From NCBI GenBank assembly GCA_013289955.1, contig JABCYZ010000002.1, positions 124,001 through 188,000 on the forward strand: DNA of 64,000 nucleotides. The letters run 5' to 3'. A program made the position numbers and the translations under genes. Shown here piece by piece: positions 8,538 to 17,959 of the stretch (its first letter is position 1; each line of letters starts with the position of its first letter). Source of the DNA: Acidobacteriota bacterium. GTDB taxonomy: Bacteria > Acidobacteriota > Terriglobia > Acidiferrales > UBA7541. A model generated the notes under the pieces. The model was given only the letters and a program-made list of their open reading frames with translations, had not been told where the DNA came from and did not search any database.

Positions 8538-11500
8538 TTGAGAAACCCGCGGCACAATTTCAGCTCTCGCGCAGCATACTATTCCCTGTTTGGCGGGATT
8601 CGACGGGGTCTCCTCGTCCTCATGTGCGTAGCCGTTTTCTTCCAGCCTCTCGCCAAAGCTCAGTCGAAGGAACCCCCTTCCGGTAACTCAGATGCGGCAG
8701 CGAGCCCTGCTGTCATCCCCGCCGTTCAGCCCGTCTCTCCAGACTTGACCACCCAACCCGTGCTCTACGTTGTCGGCTACGCCCATCTGGATACCCAATG
8801 GCGCTGGGAATATCCCCAGGTCATCAACGAATTCCTCCGCAACACGTTACATGACAATTTCACACTTTTTGAAAAATACCCTCACTACATCTTCAATTTC
8901 AGCGGCTCCAACCGTTATCGCCTGATGAAGGAATACTATCCCGCCGATTTTGCCCGCCTGAAACAGTACGTAGCCGCCGGCCGCTGGTTCCCGGCCGGAT
9001 CCTCGGTCGAGGAAGGCGACGTCAACTCTCCCTCTGCCGAATCGATCCTCCGCCAGTTTCTCTATGGCAACGAGTTCTTCCGCCGCGAGTTCAACAAAGC
9101 AAGCGCTGAGTACATGCTTCCCGACTGCTTTGGCTTCCCCGCCTCCCTGCCCAGCCTTTTGGCCCACGCTGGACTCAAAGGCTTCTCCACACAAAAACTG
9201 ACATGGGGATCAGCTGCCCGGGTTGGCGGCCCAGACTCGCCAGAAAAAACCCCCGTCGGCACGCCCTTCAACGTCGGCCTTTGGGAAGGGCCAGACGGTC
9301 GCACTATCATTGCCGCTTTCAATCCAGGGGATTACAACGGCAACATAAACGACGACCTCAGCAAGAGCAACCCGCCTCCTCCGCCAGCGAGCCGTGGCTA
9401 CACTGACTGGCCCAAGCGCGTCGAGAATGACGGCCAGGTTAGCGGTCTCTTCGCCGACTATCATTATTACGGCGTAGGCGACGTCGGGGGAGCGCCCCGC
9501 GAACCTTCGATCAAGCTCCTGGAAGCTATCGTCACCAAGGGCACCGCCGTCCTTCCCCCTCCTCGCAATCGCGGCGAGAACCAGGAGCAATACGAGAGGC
9601 GCGTCGCGGAAACGACCGGGCCCGTCGTTCCTGTCGGTGATGGTCCTCTGCAGATCATCTCTTCCAATGCCGAGCAGATGTTCGTGGATATCAGGCCCGA
9701 ACAGACAGCTCATCTTCCACGCTACACCGGAGATCTCGAGCTGACCAACCATTCCGCAGGCTCGCTCACTTCCGAGACCTACCATAAACGCTGGAATCGC
9801 AAGAACGAGTTGTTGGCTGACGCTGCGGAACGCGCTTCCGTCGCCGCCGAATGGCTTGGCGGTCGTCCTTACCCTCAGGAACGGCTGAACAACGCCTGGA
9901 CGCTCGTTATGGGCGGTCAGTTCCACGACATCATGGCCGGTACAGCCACACCCAGAGCCTATGAGTTCTCATGGAACGACGACGTCATCGCCATGAACCA
10001 ATTCGCGGGAGTGCTCACAAGCGCCACGCAAGCCATCGCATCCGCGCTCGATACGCAATCGAAAGGCACATCCATCGTTGTATACAACCCCTTGAATATC
10101 TCTCGAGAAGACGTGGTCGAAGCTGACCTACCCTTCCCGATCAAAGCTGCAAAGGGTGTCCGCGTGCTTGCTCCCGATGGCTCGGAAGTTCCTGCGCAAA
10201 CCCTGGGCGGGAGTGGCGGGACCGGCAAAATCCTATTCCTCGCCAAGGTGCCCTCGGTCGGCTTCGCCGTCTACGATGTTCAAGCTTCCGCCACCGGCTC
10301 TCATTCGTCGGCACTCAAGGCGACCCAGTCCTCGCTCGAAAATGCCCGTTACCTCGTCAAGCTCGATCAAAATGGCGACGTCTCCAGCATCTTCGACAAG
10401 GGCGCCAACAAGGAACTTCTCGCCTCTCCCGTGCGCTTGGCGTTCCAAACCGAAAAACCCCACGACTGGCCGGCCTGGAACATGGACTGGGAAGATCAGA
10501 AAAATCCGCCGAGGGCCTTTGTGGAAGGGCCAGCGAAAATCCGCATCGTGGAAACCGGCCCGGTCCGCGTCGCCCTTGAGGTCGAACGCGAATCCGAAGG
10601 CTCCCATTTTATTCAGACCGTCAGCCTTTCCGCCGGAGACGCGGGCAATCGCGTGGAATTCGGAAACGTGATCGATTGGAAGACCGGTGCCGCCGCTCTG
10701 AAGGCCACCTTTCCTCTGACGGCCGCGAATTTCTACGCGACCTATAACTGGGACGTCGGTACAATCCAGCGCGGCAATGACAACGAAAAGAAATTTGAGG
10801 TACCTTCCCACCAATGGTTCGACTTGACCGACAAGAGCGGCGCCTACGGCGTCACGGTGCTCTCCGATTGCAAGTACGGTTCAGACAAACCCGATGACAA
10901 CACTCTGCGCCTCACGCTTCTCTATACTCCGGGGATCGGCAATGGCAATGGCAAGGATTATGCGGACCAGACCACGCAGGATTGGGGACACCACGAATTT
11001 GTCTACGGTTTGGCCGGCCATTCCGGCGATTGGCGGCAGGGCCAGACAGACTGGCAGGCTTACCGCCTCAATCAGCCTCTGATCGCCTTCGAGAGCTCCA
11101 AACATCCGGGAACACTGGGCAAGACATTCTCTCTCTTAAGCGTCAATAACAGCCGCGTCCGCGTCCTGGCTGTCAAGAAAGCCGAGCAGTCGGATGAAAT
11201 CATCGTTCGCCTGGTGGAGGTCAGCGGCAGTCCGCAAAAAGACGTTCGCGTGAGCTTCCGTTCGCCAGTTACTTCGGCTCGTGAAGTCACCGGCCAGGAA
11301 ATGCCGATGGGGGATGCCACACTCTCCGAAGGCCACCTTGTCACAGACCTTGGGGCCTTTCAACTCCGCACGTTTGCCTTGAAGCTCGCTGCCACGAATC
11401 ATAAACTCTCGATCCCGCAATCGCAGCCGGTTTCTCTCGCCTTTGATCGTTCTGTGGCCAGCGCGGATGGCACGAAATCCCTCGGCGGATTCGACGCGCA

Positions 11501-12074
11501 AGGACGCGCGCTGCCCGCCGAAATGCTTCCGCCTGAGATTGCCTACTCCGGCTTTCCTTTTCAGCTTGCCTCGGCGAAAACCGGCGAGCCCAATGCCCTC
11601 GTCGCTCGCGGCCAATCTGTCTCTCTTCCTTCTGGCAACTTCAATCGCCTTTATCTCCTCGCCGCATCGGCCGACGGAGATCAGCGCGCCAGCTTCCGCG
11701 TCGGTGAGAAGGAAACGGAGTTGACGATTCAGGATTGGAGCGGCCACATCGGCCAGTGGGACGATCGCCGCTGGAGCAAACCGCCGGATGGCGACTCTTA
11801 CGGAGCGTACGCCGGTTTGACGCCCGGCTTTGTCAAGCGCGCGCCGCTGGCTTGGTTCGCATCTCACCGCCACACTGCCGAAGGCGCGAACGAAGCCTAT
11901 ATCTATTCCTATCTCTTCGCCTATTCGATCGATTTGCCTGCGGGTGCAAAAACTATCGTACTTCCAGACAACGACAAAATTCGCATCCTGGCTATGACAG
12001 CAGTGAATGAAGAAGGAGACCTGCGTCCGGCGCAACCTCTCTACGACGTTTTGCCGCCGCAAACGCCGCGATAG
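8538..12074 (+). CDS. Secreted GH38 alpha-mannosidase
   Basis: A large glycoside hydrolase of family 38 (about 1178 residues). The catalytic domain opens with GYAHLDTQWRW, whose His and Asp are zinc ligands in the family. The nucleophile segment is LPDCFGFPASLPSLL. The middle and beta-sandwich domains of GH38 follow ('QFHDIMAGT' is a further family block). The final 190 residues form an extra module resembling the extracytoplasmic end of the kinase at 793-2898. A hydrophobic stretch (RRGLLVLMCVAVFFQPLAKA) indicates export. The start is uncertain: TTG 8538 gives a complete signal peptide, TTG 8412 is possible, and ATG 8622 would lack the charged n-region. It should cleave alpha-mannosides outside the cytoplasm. 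Confidence 0.88.
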   Translation: MRNPRHNFSSRAAYYSLFGGIRRGLLVLMCVAVFFQPLAKAQSKEPPSGNSDAAASPAVIPAVQPVSPDLTTQPVLYVVGYAHLDTQWRWEYPQVINEFLRNTLHDNFTLFEKYPHYIFNFSGSNRYRLMKEYYPADFARLKQYVAAGRWFPAGSSVEEGDVNSPSAESILRQFLYGNEFFRREFNKASAEYMLPDCFGFPASLPSLLAHAGLKGFSTQKLTWGSAARVGGPDSPEKTPVGTPFNVGLWEGPDGRTIIAAFNPGDYNGNINDDLSKSNPPPPPASRGYTDWPKRVENDGQVSGLFADYHYYGVGDVGGAPREPSIKLLEAIVTKGTAVLPPPRNRGENQEQYERRVAETTGPVVPVGDGPLQIISSNAEQMFVDIRPEQTAHLPRYTGDLELTNHSAGSLTSETYHKRWNRKNELLADAAERASVAAEWLGGRPYPQERLNNAWTLVMGGQFHDIMAGTATPRAYEFSWNDDVIAMNQFAGVLTSATQAIASALDTQSKGTSIVVYNPLNISREDVVEADLPFPIKAAKGVRVLAPDGSEVPAQTLGGSGGTGKILFLAKVPSVGFAVYDVQASATGSHSSALKATQSSLENARYLVKLDQNGDVSSIFDKGANKELLASPVRLAFQTEKPHDWPAWNMDWEDQKNPPRAFVEGPAKIRIVETGPVRVALEVERESEGSHFIQTVSLSAGDAGNRVEFGNVIDWKTGAAALKATFPLTAANFYATYNWDVGTIQRGNDNEKKFEVPSHQWFDLTDKSGAYGVTVLSDCKYGSDKPDDNTLRLTLLYTPGIGNGNGKDYADQTTQDWGHHEFVYGLAGHSGDWRQGQTDWQAYRLNQPLIAFESSKHPGTLGKTFSLLSVNNSRVRVLAVKKAEQSDEIIVRLVEVSGSPQKDVRVSFRSPVTSAREVTGQEMPMGDATLSEGHLVTDLGAFQLRTFALKLAATNHKLSIPQSQPVSLAFDRSVASADGTKSLGGFDAQGRALPAEMLPPEIAYSGFPFQLASAKTGEPNALVARGQSVSLPSGNFNRLYLLAASADGDQRASFRVGEKETELTIQDWSGHIGQWDDRRWSKPPDGDSYGAYAGLTPGFVKRAPLAWFASHRHTAEGANEAYIYSYLFAYSIDLPAGAKTIVLPDNDKIRILAMTAVNEEGDLRPAQPLYDVLPPQTPR

Positions 12075-12152
12075 CCGCTCTCTTTGTGGTGCGGCCCGGC
12101 TGCCGCTTTTCTCAGCGATTCAAAAAGCTTTATATTTGGCGAGAGCAAGAGC

Positions 12153-14897
12153 CTACGCCCGGCCGGCGCCCGCCCTGAGCGCCGCGGCGGCCCTGCGCGA
12201 TATAACCAGGAATCCCTGATTTGAGGACTCCTTCTCGAGCGTCTCCAGGATCTCGCGCCCCGCTGCCCGGTCGCCGAAATTCATTTGGATCTCGCCGATA
12301 GCAAGCCGCGCTTCAATGGCTAAACGTGCAAATTTTTCAGCCGTCGCTTCTGCAACCACTCGGCTGAGCCCGTTAATTGACTCTTGGACATCCGCGGAAT
12401 TTCCGGAAGCTGCCCGAACGCGCGCCGCGACCGACGCCGCGGACAATTCCAGCCCTCGGTTGTGCGTTTTGCCCGCTACGCTCATTACTTCGTCAACGCT
12501 TTTCCGGGACTCGGTCGTTCGCCCTTCCGCCAGCAGCGTCTCAGCCAGCAAAAGGTGGGCAGCCGCTTCGTCGCCGGCCGCCCGGGTCTTTTCGAAAGTC
12601 TCTGCCGCCTGCGTTGCCGACGCCGCAGCTTGCGCATACGAGCCGCCGTCCAGCAGGACTTCCGCCAGCGCCAAATCGACATGCGCTACTTCGTTTTTGT
12701 CTCCAATTTCTTCGAAAATCGCGCGCGCTTCTGTTTCCTCTCTTCGCGCTTGCTCGAGATCACCTTCTACGCGATGGACCTGTCCCATTCCCGCCAGCGC
12801 TTCCGCCTGCCTTCCGCGATTCCCGATTTGCAGGCAAATTTCTAGCGAGCCTTTATACATCTCCTTCGCTTTTTCACGATTCCCCAGCGCCAGAAAAACG
12901 TCGCCGAGGCCATTTTTCGCCAGCGCTTGTCCGTTCCGGTCGCCGATCTCCTCGTAAATGGCCTCGGCTATCTGATAGCTCCTCAACGCGCCCGTCAAGT
13001 CTCCCAGATAAATAAGCGTGTCGCCGATATTGTCATTTTCCCCGGCCAATCCAGAACGGTAGCCAATCTGCCTGTAAAGACTCTGCGCCTCCTCGTAGGC
13101 TCTTTTCGCCCCGAGATAGTCGCCTTCATTTCGCAGCGCAATCGCTCCTATGGTAGTCGCGTCCGCAACGCCCCTGCGATCGTTTGCTGCAACGTAAAGT
13201 TGCTTTGCTTCGCCCACCGCTGCCGCTACTTCAGAAAATCTGCCGAGGTTCTCGTAGGTCCACGCCTGATCAAGCCGGGCCCTTGCCAGAACCAGGGAGG
13301 CGCCTGACGCCCGGGCTTTCTCGGCACCTCGCGCAATCGAAGCATCGGCGCGCTTCCCGTCCCCCAGAGAACGCGCCGCGTAGCCCTCGACCAGGTCGAT
13401 CCTCGGATCGTCTCCCAAAGGCGGCGGCAATTCTTGTAATGCCTCGATGGTTTTCAGCGCCTCTTTCCACCTGTTCGCTTCCACCTGCGCGTTCGCCAAA
13501 GCAAGTCCATAGTCCAGGTTGTCGGGAAAAAATTCGAAAAGGGCTCGATTGATCTCGATGGCCTTTTCCCAATCCAGGGACATTTCCCGGTAGAGTCCTT
13601 CGGTTAAAAGCCGATCGGCCCGCGACAGGTTGGCGGAGAGGTCGAACGCCTTTTTGGCCTCCGTTTTGGCATTTTCGTCATAGCCAAGACGCGACCATGC
13701 CGTGGCCAGAGCCGCGTGCGCAAGGGCATAATTGGGTTCCACCCTGACGGCTTCCGATAACAGGTTGCGAGCCGAGAGCGCGTCAAACGTCCGCAACTTG
13801 GCGCGTCCCTCGGAATAAAGTTTAGCCGTTTCGCTCTTCAGGGGTAGCGTCGTGGCCACTTCTGCGGCCTCTTCGCGAGTCACGGCTCGTACTCCGAGTT
13901 TCTCCCGTAGTCTTTCACCTGCCCTGGATACCAAGTCGAGGAGGCGTTCGGGTGTTCCGGTTTCGGAGATGGCCCCAACCGTTTCGCCGCTACGCGTATC
14001 CTGGAGACGCAGGTCGAGACGCAACGGGCCATCCGTCTTATCCCCTAAGTGCGCGTACGATCCCGCGACCACATAGTCTGTGCCTAGATTTCTCCGAATT
14101 CGAATCAGGCTTTCCCGGCCCAGGCTGTCCACCTCTGGCAAAGCCAGTTCCATCCTCATTCTGGCTATAGTCTCCGCCGGAATTGCGCGCAACTGTTCTC
14201 CGGCGGTGAGCTCCGTCGTGAGCCAGTCGGAAAACGCTGTGGAGAGCCACGCTTCGCGTGGATCGCCGGACAGGTTTGTAAATCCGAGAACGGCTACCGA
14301 GGCTCGAGGATTAACCAACGCCGAAGAGCCACCGAGCACGACCGGCTGATGGAGCCGCACATAAGTGAACACAGAGAGCACAGCCGCAACGGCAGCGGCC
14401 AAGAGACCGTAGAGGCGTATGTGCTTTTTGTGCGTATGGACCGTCAGAGAGGACAAAGAAAATCTTCTGCTAACCCGCTCCGGTACATTGAGCTCGATTT
14501 TATCTTGGACTTCCGCAATTTGGCCTACCGACGGAATCGTCGATACGGGTTCCTGGTAATGAGCATGAACCGGCGCAAGGAATCTGTACCCGTGACGTGG
14601 GATCGTCTCGACGTAGCGAGGGCTGTCGGCGGAATCTCCGAGGGCGGCCCGCAGCTTCGTCATTGCCTTATTCAGACTGCGATCGAAATCGACAAACGTG
14701 TGAGCCGGCCAGAGCTTTTCCCGGAGTTCCTCACGGGTCACGACTTCTCCCGGGTGTTCGAGGAGAAGCGATAGGATTTGAAAAGGCTGCTCCTGCAGCT
14801 TGATCCGGATGCCGTGTTTGCGCAGCTCCGCAGCTCTCAGATCCGCCTCAAAAACACCAAATCCGCGCGTGCGTGGGCATCCTTCGGCGACGTGCAT
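12153..14897 (-). CDS. Winged-helix transmembrane regulator with TolB-like domain and TPR array
   Basis: The 914-residue protein starts with an OmpR-type winged helix (about residues 10-110; 'FVDFDRSLNKAMTKLR', 'ETIPRHGYRF'). One membrane helix follows ('LYGLLAAAVAAVLSVFTYV', near 155-175). Next is a TolB/FlgO-like domain ('SVAVLGFTNLSGDPREAW', 'LSTAFSDWLTTEL'), then a long run of TPR repeats to the end. It is a one-component, CadC/ToxR-like regulator in layout, with the sensory part outside. AGGGG eight bases before ATG 14897 sets the start, and a good promoter lies just upstream. It diverges from the TPR gene at 15089. The signal sensed is unknown. Confidence 0.85.
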   Translation of the reverse strand: MHVAEGCPRTRGFGVFEADLRAAELRKHGIRIKLQEQPFQILSLLLEHPGEVVTREELREKLWPAHTFVDFDRSLNKAMTKLRAALGDSADSPRYVETIPRHGYRFLAPVHAHYQEPVSTIPSVGQIAEVQDKIELNVPERVSRRFSLSSLTVHTHKKHIRLYGLLAAAVAAVLSVFTYVRLHQPVVLGGSSALVNPRASVAVLGFTNLSGDPREAWLSTAFSDWLTTELTAGEQLRAIPAETIARMRMELALPEVDSLGRESLIRIRRNLGTDYVVAGSYAHLGDKTDGPLRLDLRLQDTRSGETVGAISETGTPERLLDLVSRAGERLREKLGVRAVTREEAAEVATTLPLKSETAKLYSEGRAKLRTFDALSARNLLSEAVRVEPNYALAHAALATAWSRLGYDENAKTEAKKAFDLSANLSRADRLLTEGLYREMSLDWEKAIEINRALFEFFPDNLDYGLALANAQVEANRWKEALKTIEALQELPPPLGDDPRIDLVEGYAARSLGDGKRADASIARGAEKARASGASLVLARARLDQAWTYENLGRFSEVAAAVGEAKQLYVAANDRRGVADATTIGAIALRNEGDYLGAKRAYEEAQSLYRQIGYRSGLAGENDNIGDTLIYLGDLTGALRSYQIAEAIYEEIGDRNGQALAKNGLGDVFLALGNREKAKEMYKGSLEICLQIGNRGRQAEALAGMGQVHRVEGDLEQARREETEARAIFEEIGDKNEVAHVDLALAEVLLDGGSYAQAAASATQAAETFEKTRAAGDEAAAHLLLAETLLAEGRTTESRKSVDEVMSVAGKTHNRGLELSAASVAARVRAASGNSADVQESINGLSRVVAEATAEKFARLAIEARLAIGEIQMNFGDRAAGREILETLEKESSNQGFLVISRRAAAALRAGAGRA

Positions 14898-14921
14898 AAA
14901 CGACACCCCTATATTTTCGGA

Positions 14922-14950
14922 AGCGTAGCACGCACGCCCGGGGTAATCAA
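14922..14950 (-). promoter_or_regulatory. Sigma-70-type promoter for the winged-helix/TPR regulator
   Basis: On the minus strand TTGATT (14950-14945) and TACGCT (14927-14922) are separated by 17 bases. The expected start of transcription, near 14915, leaves a leader of roughly 18 bases containing AGGGG before ATG 14897. Confidence 0.5.
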
Positions 14951-15050
14951 TACAGGGCGGAGCTATGGATCGGCCGAGGAGATCCAGCTTACCAAGACTC
15001 GATCTCCATACGATTCAGGCTTTTCATTCAGCGGAAGGTTCCAGGTTTCG

Positions 15051-15078
15051 TTGACATCACTATCCCGCGGTGTAGAAT
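15051..15078 (+). promoter_or_regulatory. Sigma-70-type promoter abutting the TPR gene
   Basis: A perfect TTGACA (15051-15056) and TAGAAT (15073-15078) are separated by 16 bases. Transcription would begin near 15085, only a few bases before the GTG at 15089, so the mRNA would be leaderless or nearly so. Confidence 0.65.
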
Positions 15079-15088
15079 CTTTTCCATC

Positions 15089-16300
15089 GTGAGCCTTACG
15101 ACCCTCGCATTCCCCCGCTTGTTTCGCTTCAAACTGCGGCCTGCCTTGACATTCCTCGCGGTGACGCTTTGCGTTTCCATGGTTGTCGTGGCCCAGTCAG
15201 AACCCTCGGCCACCGACCCGCAGGTGCAGAAAATCTATGGCGAAGCGAAAGCCGCTGAAGCACGCGGCGACCTTGCCGGCGCCGCGGCCAGCTACGAATC
15301 TCTTTTAGAGGTCGCCCCGCACCTCGGTCCCGCCTACAACAACCTTGGTGCGCTCTACTTGAGACAGAAGGAATACAAGAAGGCCGCTGACGTACTCGAA
15401 AAAGGACTCAAGATCGATCCCAAAATGTCCTCGGCTTCCGCGCTTCTCGGAATTTCGCTCTATGAATTGGGCGAGTATGCCGGAGCTCGTCACCCCTTGG
15501 AAATGGCGCTTCGCGCCAATCCTAAGGATGACAATGCCGAATTTTTTCTCGCAAACGACCTAATCAAGCTCAGCGATTGGGAGTCTGCCGCGGGCTGCCT
15601 GCACCAACTCGCCGAGCGCCAGCCGAAGAATCAGGAAATTTGGTATTTGCTTGGCAAGGTGCACATGAAACTTTCGGAACAAGCCCTTGCGAAGCTCAGC
15701 GAAATCGATGCGAATTCTCAATGGACCCACGAGATTTCCGGCGAAGTCATGGAAAGCATGAAAAATTTTGACGGCGCACTTATCGAATATAAGAAAGCCG
15801 TGGAAATCGCGCCTCGTCAGCCGGGTTTCCACTATGCACTGGCAAATGCTTACTGGTCCCTCCAGAGCTGGGATGCCGCCACGCAGCAATTTCGAGAAGA
15901 GCTGGGCATCGATCCCAGCAACTGCATGGCGCAATGGAAGCTGGGAAACATAGTTCTCGAACAGCATGAAGACGCAGGGGTCGCTTTGGCGGAGGTAGAG
16001 AAGGCGCTTGCGCTATGTCCGAATCTGGTTCAGGCCCGGGTGGACCGGGCGCGCGCGCTGCTCAAGCTGGAACGCAACGAAGACGCAAGGAAGGACCTTC
16101 TGGTTGCGGAGCAAACCAACCCGGAGGAGCCGAGCATTCACTTTCTGCTCGCTCAGACATACCGCGCGCTTGGACGGATAAACGAGGCAAAGGCGGAAAT
16201 GGGAATCTTCAGCAAGCTGGAAGAGAGCAATCGCGCGGCTGTCGCAGAACGTGCCAAGCAGGTGATTCAAAACAAAGAGAACGCTACGCCGCAAAACTAG
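15089..16300 (+). CDS. Secreted TPR-repeat protein
   Basis: The 403-residue protein has a signal peptide with four basic residues and a hydrophobic core ending VVVAQ-S, followed by roughly ten TPR units ('GPAYNNLGALYLRQKEYKKA', 'PGFHYALANAYWSLQSWDAA'). It presumably acts as a periplasmic scaffold; no enzyme domain is seen. The GTG start is chosen because it gives a complete signal peptide. It has no ribosome-binding site, and the promoter ends ten bases upstream. It converges with another TPR gene at 16418-17539; the two are not close copies. No clear intrinsic terminator lies between them. Confidence 0.8.
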   Translation: MSLTTLAFPRLFRFKLRPALTFLAVTLCVSMVVVAQSEPSATDPQVQKIYGEAKAAEARGDLAGAAASYESLLEVAPHLGPAYNNLGALYLRQKEYKKAADVLEKGLKIDPKMSSASALLGISLYELGEYAGARHPLEMALRANPKDDNAEFFLANDLIKLSDWESAAGCLHQLAERQPKNQEIWYLLGKVHMKLSEQALAKLSEIDANSQWTHEISGEVMESMKNFDGALIEYKKAVEIAPRQPGFHYALANAYWSLQSWDAATQQFREELGIDPSNCMAQWKLGNIVLEQHEDAGVALAEVEKALALCPNLVQARVDRARALLKLERNEDARKDLLVAEQTNPEEPSIHFLLAQTYRALGRINEAKAEMGIFSKLEESNRAAVAERAKQVIQNKENATPQN

Positions 16301-16417
16301 CACCTGTGGAATCTATCTAGAATCGATCGTGTCTAGTGATGGTGTGAGATGCCGGTTGCCAGCTTGTAGCAAACCTCCTAAAAAACTAATTTTTCGCGTA
16401 ACGCTCCGTAAGCGGCT

Positions 16418-17539
16418 CTAGGGATGCGGAGATGCGGGAGGCGTTTGTGGCGGAGCGGACAATAAAGATTCGCTGCGATTGAATTCGGCGTCCGCTTTAG
16501 CGGCAAAACCCTCCTTGCGATAGACGCGGCCTAGAAGGTAGTGCAAGCGCGGATTCTGCGGAGACAAACTTACCGCTGTCTCGAGCTCCGCCTGAGCCTT
16601 TTGCAATTCGTCGAGGCGGAAATACGCTTGGCCCAATTCTTCATGGTGCCGTGGCTCTCTGGGGGAAATCGCAACGGCCTGAAGCAAGTAGGGGGCGGCT
16701 TCCTGCGGGCGGTTCTGCTCCAAAAGAAGAGCACCAAGATCGAGGAACGGGCCGGGATCTTTGGCGGCTGATTCCGCTTGCCAAGCGATGGCATTCTGAT
16801 AAGCGGCGATGGCTTTGTCCGTTTGGCCAAGGCCTGCGTAGGACAATCCCAGGTTGTCTTCGGCTTTGACGTTCTTAGGGTCGGACTTCAAAAATTGTGC
16901 GAAGGATTGGGCGGCTTCATCAAACCGACCCTCGCTGTATTTCGCACGACCGAGCAAATACCAAGCATCGGGATCTCTGGCGTTCGACTGCAGAGAGTGA
17001 GTGAGCCATTTGTCGGCGTCCACGTAGTCGCCGAGCACAACATAATCGAGGGCGACGATTTTCAGATCGAATGCGGCGGGTTTGCGATACTTGGCGCCCT
17101 CAGTAAATTCGGCGAGGGATTCCTTTGCGGCTGCTTCCTGGAAGTCGGCGCCAGGGACGGGGGCTCCTTGTTCCTTGTAGAGTTCGTGAGGAACCGTATC
17201 CGTCTCCCGGGAGTGCGCCTGTATTTGGCGGAAGAGAATGTAGCCGCGCAGGAAGTGGGCGTCGGCGGAGTTTGGGTGAGTTGCTATGTACTCACGAACG
17301 AGGCGATCCGCGTCCGCGGTCTTCCCTTGATCGACCAAGGATTTGGCTTCGGCAAGCTGCGCATCCAGTTGACCAGGAGCCAAAACCCTGATGTCGGGCT
17401 CGCTTCGGCCGGAAACGCCTGACGGCCTCGGGCCTTCGGGGGGAGCCTGTCCCTGCGCAGCGCCAGGAAGTGCGAAGAAGACGCACATATACTGTAGGAC
17501 CAGAAGAAAGGCGAGGCGCTTCAAGATCAGTCGTGCCAC
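16418..17539 (-). CDS. Secreted TPR-repeat protein
   Basis: A 373-residue protein with an N-terminal signal peptide (LILKRLAFLLVLQYMCVFFA) and then TPR repeats ('DPDAWYLLGRAKYSEGRFDE', 'NVKAEDNLGLSYAGLGQTDK'), ending in a Pro-rich tail. A GTG at 17539 is preceded at eight bases by GGAGG within a G-rich stretch, a much better initiation site than the ATG at 17566, which is a real alternative. Its role is probably protein-protein contact in the cell envelope. The GWxTD-like gene and the TonB receptor lie upstream on the same strand, but gaps of more than 180 bases argue against one tight operon. Confidence 0.78.
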   Translation of the reverse strand: MARLILKRLAFLLVLQYMCVFFALPGAAQGQAPPEGPRPSGVSGRSEPDIRVLAPGQLDAQLAEAKSLVDQGKTADADRLVREYIATHPNSADAHFLRGYILFRQIQAHSRETDTVPHELYKEQGAPVPGADFQEAAAKESLAEFTEGAKYRKPAAFDLKIVALDYVVLGDYVDADKWLTHSLQSNARDPDAWYLLGRAKYSEGRFDEAAQSFAQFLKSDPKNVKAEDNLGLSYAGLGQTDKAIAAYQNAIAWQAESAAKDPGPFLDLGALLLEQNRPQEAAPYLLQAVAISPREPRHHEELGQAYFRLDELQKAQAELETAVSLSPQNPRLHYLLGRVYRKEGFAAKADAEFNRSESLLSAPPQTPPASPHP

Positions 17540-17959
17540 CCCCTCCCCTCCGTTTTTTGTAAACATTGTTTCTACAGGACTTTGATTTTCTGTAAGTCTT
17601 TTAGAATCAGTGGTTACACTCGTTTTGTAAGTTTTGGTTCTCAAGGACTTGGTCGATCGAAATACAAGAGAGGCGGGATCGTCGGGGTCGGATAGATTCA
17701 GCGGCTGCGGAAGTACAGACAACGTCTCGCCTTCGTTTAACTAGCCGTCACGATAACATGAGTTTTGATCCACGTAAACTTGAATGCATCGAACCGTCGA
17801 AAATCGGGGTTGAACCTGGAGATGCAGCATTAGACGGTCGCCGGGATTGATTCTCCGAAGTAGGCTGTGCTTCGGGAGCGCTTTTGGATTCTGGCCGAAC
17901 GACCTTGCATGAATGGGTTGCCGAACCGGCGGTGGGACCGCGACGAATTTTCAGCGGGA

